A stretch of DNA of 64,000 nt from CAVTZP01 sp963739245. Lineage in GTDB: Bacteria; Chloroflexota; Dehalococcoidia; Dehalococcoidales; BS750m-G39. Every line of letters begins with the position of its first letter. Positions within the stretch are counted from its first letter, which is position 1. The notes beneath the pieces are model-generated. The model worked only from the letters and a program-made list of their open reading frames with translations, did not search any database and had not been told where the DNA came from. The position numbers and the translations under genes are program-made. Positions 9,352 to 18,544 of the stretch are shown here, piece after piece. The stretch is taken from the NCBI GenBank assembly GCA_963739245.1, contig CAVTZP010000005.1:185248-249247 (forward strand), in the 5' to 3' direction.

Positions 9352-10032
9352 ATGCCAACTCACAGCCTAACGGCAACCCGCAGTAATATTGAGGCAATAA
9401 GACACCTGGAGCAGGCAATCATAGGTGGCAAGCACTGGTATATTGCCCTGCTTGAGGCTATCCGGCTATGGACGGAGAGCGAGGAGACCTATAACGGCCG
9501 CTATTACTGCTATCTTATTGATGGCGAAGCCTTTGACTGGCTGCTTCTGGCGGAGCGGCTATGTGAGGCGGTAGATGACCTGGTGCCTGAGGAGGGAAAG
9601 CTCGCTCTCCTCTTCCGTAGCCAACCACCAATTAGATTGACCAAGGAGAGATTCAAGGAGCTTATCGGCGGGGCTAAATACCGTCAGTACCTGAACTACT
9701 TTTATGGCATTACTGTGGAGGAGGCTCTGATTCTGGCAGTACGGGGGGAGGTGCGCAAGGAGAGACGCACCTCAGGCTATAATAATGAGCAGAATCTGGT
9801 TAATGAGGTCTATCACCGAATATACGGTGCGACCAAAGCGACATTGCTTAAGCGTTTCCGTCGGGAGAAGGGCTATCCACAACTCAGGTCTATCACCCTG
9901 ACCGAACTCAAGGAGTTTGCCTACTGGCTATTTAAGTATCGGCTGAAGAACTGTGATAAGGCAAGGGTTGCCAGTGACACCAAGAAGGCGCTGGTACAAT
10001 TGGTGGCTAACGGTTTCTCCAGCTTTAGCTAA
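9352..10032 (+). CDS. Conserved protein of unknown function
   Basis: 226 aa, starting 4 bases after polX and probably co-transcribed with it. It is soluble-looking and rich in charged residues and aromatics (TYNGRYYCYLIDGEAFDWLLLAERLCEAV; RQYLNYFYGITVEEALILAVRGEV). The C-terminal third is basic (KATLLKRFRREKGYPQLRSITLTELKEFAYWLFKYRLKNCDK). No catalytic motif is recognised. Its end overlaps the convergent valS gene by 8 bases. I see it as a real gene because of codon use and spacing. Confidence 0.7.
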   Translation: MPTHSLTATRSNIEAIRHLEQAIIGGKHWYIALLEAIRLWTESEETYNGRYYCYLIDGEAFDWLLLAERLCEAVDDLVPEEGKLALLFRSQPPIRLTKERFKELIGGAKYRQYLNYFYGITVEEALILAVRGEVRKERRTSGYNNEQNLVNEVYHRIYGATKATLLKRFRREKGYPQLRSITLTELKEFAYWLFKYRLKNCDKARVASDTKKALVQLVANGFSSFS

Positions 10033-12700
10033 GTTTATCCAAACCTTGTTTTAGCCTTTCCAGCTTATCTTTTCTTGTCGTTAGTTTATCTCGTTCCCGG
10101 TCAACCACTGCCGCGGGTGCCTTGTTGAGAAAGGCTTTGTCCTTGAGCCTGGCTTCAATGGCGGCAATCTCGGTCTGGCTCTTTTCTATCTCCGTCTGCA
10201 GCCGTTTCTGCTCCGCTTCAAGGTCAACCATACTTTCCATTGGTATAACTATTTCAGACTCTTTTAGCACCAACGCCACGATATTTTCACCCCTTGGGGC
10301 TTCCTCTCGGCTATCCAGGAAAGTAATCGGTCTTGCCCGGGCTAGGGTCTGGATTACCTCGGAATAGGCAGTTATAGCCGACTTCAGCTCGCCAGCATAG
10401 ACCTGGACCTCAATCCATCGGGCGCTCTCCACCTTATGTTCAGCGCGGACATTGCGGATAGAGTGTATTATTTCTATTATCGATTCCATAACCCGCTCCG
10501 CTTCCGGGTCAATAGCCTTTTTATCTGCCTCAGGGTAAGCTGATATCATTATGGACTCGGTTTTCTGCCAGCCTGAGGGCAGGCGCTGTTTAACACTTTG
10601 CCATAGCTCTTCGGTGACGAAGGGCATATAGGGGTGTAGCAATCGGAGCGAGGTCTCCAGAACATGAACCAGAACGGGGAGGGGGGATGGCACTTCCCTG
10701 GAGCGCAGACGAATCTTGGCCAGCTCAACATACCAGTCGCAGTATTCGCCCCAGAGGAAATCGTGGATTTGCCCCAGGGCTTCCCCAAACTGGAAGTTCT
10801 CCATCAATCTGGTTACTGAGGATATAGTGCGACTAAGGCGGCTTAGAATCCAGCGGTCTTCAAGAGGGAGCGTGCTCCACTGAATCTTAATATCGCTGCC
10901 TTCAGGCTCGATGCTCCTGACGACAAACCGGGTGGCGTTCCACAGCTTGTTGGCAAAGTTGCGGCCAGCCTCCAGTTTTGATGGTGACAGCTTGATGTCA
11001 TTTCCTGGAGCAGTGCCGGTGGCAATAGCGAAGCGCAGGGCATCAGTGCCATATTTCTCCATGGTGTCAATGGGGTTAAGCACGTTGCCCCTGACTTTAC
11101 TCATCTTTTCCCCCTTCTCGTCCCGCAGCAAACCGTGAAGGTAAACGGTGCGGAAGGGGATATCGCCGGTATCCTCAAGACCCATCATAATCATCCTGGC
11201 GACCCAGAAAAATAGAATGTCATAGCCAGTTTCCATTACTGTGGTCGGGTAGAAGTAGCGCCGGTCTTCGGTATCATCCGGCCAGCCCAGGGTGGAGTGA
11301 GTCCACAGCGCCGAGCTGAACCAGGTATCAAGGACGTCCGGGTCCTGCTCGATATTAGTTGAGCCGCAGTGGCTACAGGATTTCGCCTCATCAACGCTCA
11401 CGGTCAGTTCGCCGCAGCCCTGGCAATACCAGACCGGGATTTGGTGTCCCCACCATAGCTGGCGGCTGATGCACCAGTCGCGGATGTTCTCCAGCCAGTT
11501 AAGATAGACCTTATTAAAGCGCTCGGGGATAATAGTAATGCGCCCGCTGGTGACAGCATCAATCGCCGATTTAGCCAGAGATGGCATCTTAACAAACCAC
11601 TGTTTGCTGGCGAGAGGCTCAATAATTGTCTGGCAGCGCATACAGTGTCCCACCGAGTGCGAATACGGCTCAATCTTCACCAGAAGCCCGGCCTTTTCCA
11701 GGTCAGCTAATATCGCCTGACGGCAGGCAGACCGGTCGAGCCCGGCATATTTCCCGGCGTTTTTATTCATCGTTACGTCCGGGTTTAGTATATTTACCAT
11801 CGGTAGTTCATGACGCTGGGCGACCTCAAAGTCCACCGGGTCATGGGCGGGGGTGATTTTTACCGCCCCGGTGCCAAAATTAGGGTCAACGGCTTCATCG
11901 GCAATAATCGGTATTACTCTATTCACTGCGGGGAGGGTAACCTTTTTACCGAGCATGGCCTTGAAACGCTTATCCTTGGGGTTGACCGCTACCGCAGTAT
12001 CGCCAAGTATGGTCTCGGGGCGGGTGGTAGCTACGGTGATAAATCCCTTATCGCCTTCAGCCAGGGGGTATTTGACATAATATAGATTTCCCGGTATATC
12101 TTTATGGTCGACCTCAAGGTCAGATAGGGCGGTAGCACAGCGGGGGCACCAGTTAATAATCCGCTCCCCGCGGTAGATTAAGCCCTTGTTATATAGCTGC
12201 ACGAAGGCAGTGCGCACTGCCCGGCTTGGTCCCTCATCCAGGGTAAATTTCTCCCGGCTCCAGTCGCAGGATGACCCCACCCTCTGCTCTTGCTTGGTAA
12301 TCGTTTTGCGGCATTCTTCTGCCCACTGGTACATTCTTTTGAGGAACTTCTCTCTACCCAGCTTATGGCGGTCTGTCCCTTCTTTAGCCAGCTGTTGCTC
12401 CACCACTACCTGAGCGGCGATACCGGCGTGGTCAATTCCGGGCAGCCACAGGGCTGGCTCTCCTTTCATACGATGCCAGCGGGTCATGATGTCTTCCGGG
12501 GTAAGGAAACAGACGTGCCCCATGTGAAGCTCGCCGGTGACATTGGGCAGGGGCATAATGACAACGAAGGGCTTCTTTTTGGGGTCTATCTTTGGGGTAA
12601 AGTAGCCCTTCTCCAGCCAGAGTTTATACCATTTCTGCTCTACTTTGGCTGGTTCATAGGCTTTGGGCATCTCTTGTTCAATTTTCGGTGCTTCTGGCAT
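10025..12700 (-). CDS. valS: Valyl-tRNA synthetase
   Basis: Charges tRNA-Val. 891 aa, class I synthetase. The HIGH motif reads GELHMGHVCF near residue 57 and the KMSKS motif reads EKMSKVRGN near residue 533. The editing domain is present (TTRPETILGDTAVAV, ITPAHDPVDFEVAQRH), as are a CxxC pair typical of zinc-binding inserts (CQGCGELTVSVDEAKSCSHCG) and the C-terminal coiled coil (LEAEQKRLQTEIEKSQTEIAAIEARL). No T-box leader is apparent upstream; the spacer holds a hairpin repeat. Confidence 0.98.
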   Translation of the reverse strand: MPEAPKIEQEMPKAYEPAKVEQKWYKLWLEKGYFTPKIDPKKKPFVVIMPLPNVTGELHMGHVCFLTPEDIMTRWHRMKGEPALWLPGIDHAGIAAQVVVEQQLAKEGTDRHKLGREKFLKRMYQWAEECRKTITKQEQRVGSSCDWSREKFTLDEGPSRAVRTAFVQLYNKGLIYRGERIINWCPRCATALSDLEVDHKDIPGNLYYVKYPLAEGDKGFITVATTRPETILGDTAVAVNPKDKRFKAMLGKKVTLPAVNRVIPIIADEAVDPNFGTGAVKITPAHDPVDFEVAQRHELPMVNILNPDVTMNKNAGKYAGLDRSACRQAILADLEKAGLLVKIEPYSHSVGHCMRCQTIIEPLASKQWFVKMPSLAKSAIDAVTSGRITIIPERFNKVYLNWLENIRDWCISRQLWWGHQIPVWYCQGCGELTVSVDEAKSCSHCGSTNIEQDPDVLDTWFSSALWTHSTLGWPDDTEDRRYFYPTTVMETGYDILFFWVARMIMMGLEDTGDIPFRTVYLHGLLRDEKGEKMSKVRGNVLNPIDTMEKYGTDALRFAIATGTAPGNDIKLSPSKLEAGRNFANKLWNATRFVVRSIEPEGSDIKIQWSTLPLEDRWILSRLSRTISSVTRLMENFQFGEALGQIHDFLWGEYCDWYVELAKIRLRSREVPSPLPVLVHVLETSLRLLHPYMPFVTEELWQSVKQRLPSGWQKTESIMISAYPEADKKAIDPEAERVMESIIEIIHSIRNVRAEHKVESARWIEVQVYAGELKSAITAYSEVIQTLARARPITFLDSREEAPRGENIVALVLKESEIVIPMESMVDLEAEQKRLQTEIEKSQTEIAAIEARLKDKAFLNKAPAAVVDRERDKLTTRKDKLERLKQGLDKLS

Positions 12701-12720
12701 AGTTTCCTTTCAGGATTTTA

Positions 12721-12808
12721 TGAACCTCACCCCCTGTATCCCCCTCTCCTTGTTAGGAGAGGGGGAGGAGATTTTTAGAGAGGGGGCGAAGCCCCCTCTC
12801 TTTAACTC
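12721..12808. repeat. Dispersed hairpin repeat, copy 3 (inverse orientation)
   Basis: Starts with CCTCACCCCCTGTATCC, then CCCCCTCTCCTT/AGGAGAGGGGG, then GAGAGGGGGC/GCCCCCTCTC (12,777-12,802). Same modules as copy 1 but the purine/pyrimidine tail lies on the other side. It fills the spacer upstream of valS. Confidence 0.75.
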
Positions 12809-12854
12809 TTCCTCTTATCGCGACCCTGCAATAAATAGCTGCAGTTTTCATAGT

Positions 12855-13457
12855 TTACCCCTTGTCCCAAAAATCTGAATCATTTAGGGACGCTGGACTT
12901 TCTAGATACCATGCGGGAATCAATCGGTCAATAAATGCTAACATTTCGGTAATGTGAGTGACACCTTGATTGGCACGCCAAATCGTGTCTTTTATTGAAC
13001 CCAGCCTGAACTTTTTACTTTCTTTGGCAGAACATACCGTATCTACCAAACACATACCTTCGTAGTAATACTGAGCACCAATAGTAAGAATCTCTTTCAA
13101 CCATTCAGGCAAATGGTCATAGGAAGCTTTATTTATCAAGCCTTTGGCTTGCCCATGCCAATGCTGAGTGTTTATTTTAATATCGGCATCGTTTGACTTG
13201 ACCAATTCCCTCAACTTCTTCTCATTATCAATCAGCAACTCTAGATCTTTCTTCCAGCCCTCTAGATAATTCTGTACATGTATTATTGAGTAGGCTCTAG
13301 GTAGGTTAGATATTACACTCGCTCGTTGAGATTCCCGTAAATTAGCTTCGCCTAATTGGACAGACTTACGAGTGAGGTAAGTTTGCCAGCCGACAAAACA
13401 TAAAGCTAGTAAGTTGACTATCCCCACACCTATTGCGATTATTGCTGGAGCTTCCAT
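12855..13457 (-). CDS. Membrane-anchored protein of unknown function
   Basis: 200 aa. One N-terminal membrane helix (about residues 5-24, IIAIGVGIVNLLALCFVGW) is followed by a long helical cytoplasmic or periplasmic region with charged segments. It follows coaBC by 11 bases on the same strand with a good Shine-Dalgarno (AAGGAGTAAGGAA before ATG 13457), but is distinctly more A+T-rich than coaBC, so it may be a late arrival. No known domain is recognised. Confidence 0.6.
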   Translation of the reverse strand: MEAPAIIAIGVGIVNLLALCFVGWQTYLTRKSVQLGEANLRESQRASVISNLPRAYSIIHVQNYLEGWKKDLELLIDNEKKLRELVKSNDADIKINTQHWHGQAKGLINKASYDHLPEWLKEILTIGAQYYYEGMCLVDTVCSAKESKKFRLGSIKDTIWRANQGVTHITEMLAFIDRLIPAWYLESPASLNDSDFWDKG

Positions 13458-13468
13458 TTCCTTACTCC

Positions 13469-14656
13469 TTATCGCTTGAGCAGCCCCACCACCCTATCCA
13501 GAATCTTATCCGCCACTTCTCTCTTGCTCATCAGGGGAAGTTTTTCTGTTTTGCCGTCGCGGCTAATTATAGTCACTTTGTTGGTGTCAACGCCGAAGCC
13601 GCTTTCTTTGTCAGTAATATCATTGGCGACAATAAGGTCAAGCTGTTTCTTTTGCAGCTTTTTCTTGGCGTTGGCGACTACATCCTCGCTCTCGGCGGCA
13701 AAGCCAACCCGGAGAAAATCGCCCTTGACCTCGGTGATAATGTCCGGCGTCCTGACCAGCTCCAGAGTTAAGCTAGGGCTTTCTTTCTTAATCTTGGTCT
13801 TGGCCGTTGTTTTTGGCTGGTAGTCGGCGACAGCTGCCGCCATGATTAAGGCATCAGCCTTGGCTACTGCCTTAGCCACCGCCGCCTTCATCTCAGCGGC
13901 AGTTCTTATCCGGATAACCTCCATGCCTGCCGGCTCAGGGAGGGAGGTGGGGGCGGTTATCAGGGTTACTTTAGCTCCCCTATCCCGGGCGGCTAGAGCT
14001 ATGGCGTAGCCCATCTTGCCCGAGGAAGGGTTGCCAATATGGCGCGCCGGGTCAATGGGCTCCTGCGTGCCGCCGGCAGTAACTACCATTCGTTTACCCT
14101 TTAAGTCTCCGCTTCTACCCAGTACCTGCGTGATGGCGCCGATAATCTTGTCTGTATCAGCCAGGCGCCCCTTGCCGACCTTGCCCGAGGCCATCCGCCC
14201 ATAACCAGGTTCAACAATAATAAAGCCTCGGGCTTTAAGCTTACTTAGGTTCTCCTGGGTGATGGTATTGGCGAACATATTGACATCCATTGCCGGTGCC
14301 AGAATAACCGGGGCTTTGGTCGCCAGCACGGTTAGACTAATCATATCGTCGACGATGCCAACCGCCAGTTTAGCAATAAGAGACGCTGTGGCCGGGGCAA
14401 TAACCACCACGTCAGCCACCTCACCCAGGGCGATGTGCTCAATACCGTGCTGGGAGGCTGTGTGAAACATGTCAGTTACCACCGCCCGACCGGTAATGCT
14501 GCGGAGGGTGAGGGGGGTGATGAACCAGTTTGCCGGCTCGGTCATAACCACCTCAACCTTAGCCCCAGCTTGAATTAGCTCACTGGCGATGTCTGCCGCT
14601 TTATAGGCGGCAATACTACCTGTTATCCCCAGCACTATCGTTTTATTAGCTAGCAT
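13469..14656 (-). CDS. coaBC: Bifunctional phosphopantothenoylcysteine decarboxylase/phosphopantothenate-cysteine ligase
   Basis: Two consecutive steps of coenzyme A synthesis. N-terminal FMN-dependent CoaC domain (GITGSIAAYKAAD, the HIALGEVAD region, APAMDVNMF) and C-terminal CoaB ligase domain starting near VTAGGTQEPIDPARHIGNPSSGKMG, with RTPDII and ANDIT. About 395 aa. ATG 14656 is preferred: GGGGAGG lies 6 bases upstream and overlaps the GTG at 14662 that would give a two-residue extension. The coaX gene, for the first step of the same pathway, is immediately upstream on the same strand. Confidence 0.96.
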   Translation of the reverse strand: MLANKTIVLGITGSIAAYKAADIASELIQAGAKVEVVMTEPANWFITPLTLRSITGRAVVTDMFHTASQHGIEHIALGEVADVVVIAPATASLIAKLAVGIVDDMISLTVLATKAPVILAPAMDVNMFANTITQENLSKLKARGFIIVEPGYGRMASGKVGKGRLADTDKIIGAITQVLGRSGDLKGKRMVVTAGGTQEPIDPARHIGNPSSGKMGYAIALAARDRGAKVTLITAPTSLPEPAGMEVIRIRTAAEMKAAVAKAVAKADALIMAAAVADYQPKTTAKTKIKKESPSLTLELVRTPDIITEVKGDFLRVGFAAESEDVVANAKKKLQKKQLDLIVANDITDKESGFGVDTNKVTIISRDGKTEKLPLMSKREVADKILDRVVGLLKR

Positions 14657-14751
14657 AAGCACCTCCCCATAACAAACTCTAAATCCTAATTTCTAAATTC
14701 TAAACATTCAAATCGTTTAGGATTTAGGGTTTAGAATTTAGTATTTTCTCC

Positions 14752-15519
14752 TCAGGCTTCATTCATCTGGTAGATGAGCCTTAGTCCAATTAGGGTCAGG
14801 CCGGGGTTTACCTCATCAAAGACCTTGGTTTCTTTAGCGATGAGGCTAGCGTAGCCGCCGGTAGCTATCACCTTAGCCTTTTCCCCCAATTCCTTCTGGA
14901 TACGGGCTACTATGCCCTCAACCAGTCCGACATAGCCAAAGATAATCCCTGATTGCATGGCGGCAATAGTGTTGGTGCCGATAGCCCGCTTGGGGCGAGC
15001 TAGCTCCACTCTTGACAGCATTGACGTTCGGGTAAATAAAGCCTCAGCCCCCGCCATTATCCCCGGGGCAATCGCCCCTCCCAGATAGTCACCCTCTTTG
15101 GATACCGTGTCAAAGGTAGTGGCTGTGCCCAGGTCGGTGACGATTACCGGGCCACCGTAGAGGTGATGGGCGGCCGCGGCGTTGACAATGCGGTCGGCAC
15201 CCACCTCTCTGGGATTATCCATTCGGATGCGTACCCCCGTTTTTATCCCCGTCCCAACCACCAGCGGCGAGATATGAAAATAGCGTTTAAATAGCTCATC
15301 AAATGTAGATATTAGTGGCGGGACAACACTGCATAAGGCTATCGCCTTAATATCGGGTATGTCTAGACCCTGCTGGCGCATCAGGTTAAGTAGTAGGGCG
15401 GCGTACTCATCGGCCATGCGGTGGATGTCAGTAGCTATATGCCAGGTGGCACGAAGCTCCTCGCCATCAAAGACGCCGAAGGTGGTGTCAGTATTCCCGA
15501 TATCAATGGTCAATAACAT
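14752..15519 (-). CDS. coaX: Type III pantothenate kinase
   Basis: Phosphorylates pantothenate, the committing step of CoA synthesis. 255 aa. The ASKHA-fold phosphate loop DIGNTDTTFGVFDG opens the protein; the central GADRIVNAAAAHHLYGGPVIVTDLGTATTFD and GGAIAPGI motifs are diagnostic of CoaX. It lies 1 base after the nnr gene and upstream of coaBC, so nnr, coaX and coaBC probably form one unit for cofactor synthesis and repair. Confidence 0.96.
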   Translation of the reverse strand: MLLTIDIGNTDTTFGVFDGEELRATWHIATDIHRMADEYAALLLNLMRQQGLDIPDIKAIALCSVVPPLISTFDELFKRYFHISPLVVGTGIKTGVRIRMDNPREVGADRIVNAAAAHHLYGGPVIVTDLGTATTFDTVSKEGDYLGGAIAPGIMAGAEALFTRTSMLSRVELARPKRAIGTNTIAAMQSGIIFGYVGLVEGIVARIQKELGEKAKVIATGGYASLIAKETKVFDEVNPGLTLIGLRLIYQMNEA

Positions 15520-15520
15520 T

Positions 15521-17080
15521 TTATCTTTCCTTCAACCCTTTAATAACCTGAGGCAGTTCCGGCAAAAGGTCGCTGGCAATCATACCGGCATCGCCAAGCC
15601 TAGCCCTGACCATCTCACCAGCCTCGGCATGGAGGTAAACACCACTGGCGGCGGCATCAAAAAGGGATAGGCCCTGTGCCACCAGCCCGGCTATGGCTCC
15701 AGTTAACACATCACCGGTCCCGGCTGATGCCAGCCCGGGATTGGCGATAAGGCTAATCTTGACCTTACCTTTCGGTGAGGCGATAACGGTATGGGCTCCT
15801 TTAAGGACGATTGTTTTGTGCCACCTTGCCGCCAAATTCTGGGCAACTCCCTCCCGGTCTGCCTGCACTTCCTCCACTGTCATTCCCGCCAGCCTTGCCA
15901 TTTCCCCGGGGTGGGGGGTAAGTATAGCATCGTTGGTTAGCCTTGTCCACCATTTTGGGGTATTGGCCAGGATGTTGAGGGCATCGGCATCAATAACCAG
16001 TGATGGCAATGCCTGTTTATGCCCACCAGTAAGAATGGACCTGACGAAGCTTGCTACCGACTGGCTCTGCCCCAGCCCACAGCCAATAAGCAGGACATTA
16101 AACTGGTCTAATTGCTGGAGTATCAGCTTGGCGGCTTCAGCCGAGATGATGCCAGGGTGAAATTCAGGTAAGGGGAGATAGGTTACCTCAGTTAACTTTG
16201 ACGCCAGTATATGTTGCAGGCTGGTAGCTGTAGCCAGTGTTACCAATCCGGCCCCAACCCTTATGGCACCGCTGCAAGCTAAATAGGCGGCACCGATATA
16301 ATTTATTGAGCCAGCCACCACCAGTACCCGGCCAAAGCTCCCTTTATTAGCTTGAAGCGGGCGCTCAGGAAGGACTGATTTAACCCACTCACCGGCGATA
16401 TACTCTGCAGTTGCCTCCTCCACCAGCCGTGCCGGCATGCCAATATCAACCACGGTTATCCTGCCCACCCTCTCCGCCCCGGGGAGTTTAAATAAGCCTG
16501 GCTTGGGAAAGCCAAGGGTTATAGTATAATCAGCATAGAGACAGCTAGGGTCTACCGCTCCGGTATCAGCGTTAAGCCCCGAGGGCAAATCCAGGGCAAT
16601 AATACACCAACCCCGGTGCTCCTTTTTGGCTCTATTTATCCTGTCCAATACCATCATGATAAGACCGCCAAAGCGGCGAGTAAGACCAGTGCCAAATAGA
16701 GCGTCAATAACGGCGTTAGCTGACGCCAGAAGCTCGTTAAGCCTGCCCAGATCTTCATCCTCAGCGGCATCAAGGCAAGTAACGCCGCGTTCCCGGACTA
16801 GTTTAAGTTTTGGGTCATCTTCCGGTCTCTGCCCAAGGAGGTAGATGGTGACCTTTGCCCCCCAGTCATGAAGATGGCGAGCGGCGACTAACCCGTCCCC
16901 GCCGTTATTACCGGGTCCAATCAGGAATAGAATGTGTTGCTGGTCAATATTGCCCAGGATGCGCCTCACCTCTTCCGCCACCGCTTTGCCGGCATTTTCC
17001 ATAAGCACATCGGTGGTTAAACCAATCTCGGCGCAGCTTTCCTCCAAGTGGCGCATCTGGCTCGTGGTTAGAATTTTCAC
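15521..17080 (-). CDS. nnr: Bifunctional NAD(P)H-hydrate epimerase / ADP-dependent dehydratase
   Basis: Repairs hydrated NAD(P)H. 519 aa fusion. N-terminal NnrE epimerase (YjeF_N) with LIGPGNNGGDGLVAARHLHDWG; C-terminal ribokinase-like NnrD dehydratase with GSINYIGAAYLACSGAIRVGAGLVTLAT, LTPHPGEMARL and the ADP/ATP site NPGLASAGTGDVLTGAIAGLVAQG. This domain order is the usual bacterial fusion. It is the first gene of the nnr-coaX unit. Confidence 0.95.
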   Translation of the reverse strand: MKILTTSQMRHLEESCAEIGLTTDVLMENAGKAVAEEVRRILGNIDQQHILFLIGPGNNGGDGLVAARHLHDWGAKVTIYLLGQRPEDDPKLKLVRERGVTCLDAAEDEDLGRLNELLASANAVIDALFGTGLTRRFGGLIMMVLDRINRAKKEHRGWCIIALDLPSGLNADTGAVDPSCLYADYTITLGFPKPGLFKLPGAERVGRITVVDIGMPARLVEEATAEYIAGEWVKSVLPERPLQANKGSFGRVLVVAGSINYIGAAYLACSGAIRVGAGLVTLATATSLQHILASKLTEVTYLPLPEFHPGIISAEAAKLILQQLDQFNVLLIGCGLGQSQSVASFVRSILTGGHKQALPSLVIDADALNILANTPKWWTRLTNDAILTPHPGEMARLAGMTVEEVQADREGVAQNLAARWHKTIVLKGAHTVIASPKGKVKISLIANPGLASAGTGDVLTGAIAGLVAQGLSLFDAAASGVYLHAEAGEMVRARLGDAGMIASDLLPELPQVIKGLKER

Positions 17081-17112
17081 TTGCCCCCCTCAATTCCTCC
17101 CTCAATAAAAGG

Positions 17113-17877
17113 CTATCTTATCCAGACCGGTTTTCTCTTCTCCAGGAAGGCTTTCAGCCCCTCAACGCTATTCTCTCCACCCATCACCACGGTAGCATCA
17201 ACCCCGGTTACTTCCATAGCATTATGAAACTCAAGGTCAAAATTACGGTAGAGAGCCCGCCTTGCCTGGGTCAAAGCCAGCCCGCTATTAGCGGTAAACC
17301 GCTTGATAAATTCCTCGGTCGCCTTCTCAAACTCCTCCTCAGGGACGGCTTTGTTTATCAGACCAATCCTCTCCGCTTCCTTAGCGCTAATACTGTCGCC
17401 GGATAGAATAAGCTCAAAAGCCTTTCGTCTGCCCATAAGCCTGGGGAAGAGGACCGAGGCCGGGGGTGGATAGACGCCAAGCTTAATCTCAGGCTGTCCC
17501 AGTTGCGCCTTTTCTGAGGCGATAGCCATATCACAGCCAGCCACTATCTCGCAACCCCCGCCCAGGGCAAGACCATTGACTACGGCAATAGTTGGCTTAT
17601 CTACCCCTACTAGTGATATAAATAACTTGTGGAATACCTCAACCATTTTTGGTAGCTTCTCCCCAAGGTGGTCGCCAACAGCTACCCCGGCAGAAAAGGC
17701 TTTATTGCCGGCGCCGGTAATAACCACCACCTTTACCTCGTCATCCGTCCTTAGCTCGGCTAGGGCTTGGTTCATCTCTTCTAGGGTGTCAATATCCAGG
17801 ATGTTTAACGGTGGCTTATTAATGATAATCTTTGCCACCCCATCCTTCTTCTCCAGCAGTATATTTTTAAAACTCAT
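17113..17877 (-). CDS. dch: Probable cyclohexa-1,5-diene-1-carbonyl-CoA hydratase (crotonase family)
   Basis: 254 aa crotonase. It reads like the Dch/BamR hydratases of anaerobic benzoyl-CoA breakdown: NPPLNIL-type opening (KPPLNILDIDTLEEM), SAGVAVGDHLGEKLPKMVEVFHKLF, GGGCEIVAGCDMAIASEKAQLGQPEIKLGVYPPPASVLFPRLMG. Both catalytic glutamates (in GCEIV and QPEIK) are present, fitting a hydratase. It would add water to the dienoyl-CoA formed by benzoyl-CoA reductase; the enzymes for the next two steps (had, oah) are at 38-40 kb. A generic enoyl-CoA hydratase is the alternative; the family call rests on remembered motifs, not a search. Confidence 0.65.
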   Translation of the reverse strand: MSFKNILLEKKDGVAKIIINKPPLNILDIDTLEEMNQALAELRTDDEVKVVVITGAGNKAFSAGVAVGDHLGEKLPKMVEVFHKLFISLVGVDKPTIAVVNGLALGGGCEIVAGCDMAIASEKAQLGQPEIKLGVYPPPASVLFPRLMGRRKAFELILSGDSISAKEAERIGLINKAVPEEEFEKATEEFIKRFTANSGLALTQARRALYRNFDLEFHNAMEVTGVDATVVMGGENSVEGLKAFLEKRKPVWIR

Positions 17878-17961
17878 TCTTCCCCCCTGTTTCTAGTGTT
17901 ATCAATCTGAAGTGTAACAGTATCCTTAAATATGGTCAAGAGATTGTTATGTATGGAGAGT

Positions 17962-18056
17962 CAAAAGAGAGACGAAACCCCTCTCTAAAATCTCTTCCCC
18001 CTCTCCTTTTAAGGAGAGGGGGATAAAGGGGGTGAGGTTAATAAATAATCTCTATG
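17962..18056. repeat. Dispersed hairpin repeat, copy 4
   Basis: Contains CCCCTCTCTAAAATCTCTT, the core CCCCCTCTCCTT/AAGGAGAGGGGG with a 2-base loop (about 17,999-18,022) and the tail GGGGGTGAGGTTAATAAATA. The last 26 bases are identical to those of copy 1 at 555-580 and its neighbour, the closest pair of tails in the window. Confidence 0.8.
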
Positions 18057-18057
18057 G

Positions 18058-18536
18058 TCAACTTTTTACAAATTTCTTTAGCGTCTTGGTCATTGCCTGC
18101 CAGTGAGTTCCCCGCCAGTAGATGCGCTGGCAGGCGGGGCATTGCATAAACTGGCTTTGAGTTTGGTAGACATAGGGCGGCACCAGGTCTTTCACCTCCC
18201 CCTTATCTCTCTCCACCAGAACCTGATTGCACTCCAGACAGAGCGTGAACGGTCGGAACTGGAGTCCAGGTCTAAGGTGTCTATTACCTGGCGTATCTGT
18301 AGCTCGGGTTCATCACTCTGGATAAGGATAGCTTTGAGCTTTCCGCTGGTTATCACCCGCCGTTTCATAATCTGGGTATCCCGGCTCAGTATCACCCTGC
18401 CTTCGGCTAAAGCTATGGCAACCAACTGGGAATCATTGCTGCCGTTAAACAACCGGCTATCATATCCCATGAGTCGCAACCATTTAGCTAGCTTTCCCAC
18501 ATTGCAGTCAGCTATGAACTTTGGAGCGTCTCTCAC
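18058..18536 (-). pseudogene. Mut7-C RNase-domain protein, frameshifted
   Basis: Mut7-C proteins join a PIN-like RNase domain to a zinc ribbon. The first reading frame (GTG 18536) encodes FIADCNVGKLAKWLRLMGYD, RVILSRDTQIMKRR and ends in 114 codons. The expected zinc ribbon continues in another frame: FTLCLECNQVLV, VPPYVYQTQ and CPACQRIYWRGTHW, ending with the TGA at 18060-18058. A one-base indel between about 18,240 and 18,265 explains this. Restored length would be about 159 aa, normal for the family. It follows the metallo-hydrolase gene by 8 bases. Either a young pseudogene or a sequence error. Confidence 0.8.
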
Positions 18537-18544
18537 CTTACCCT

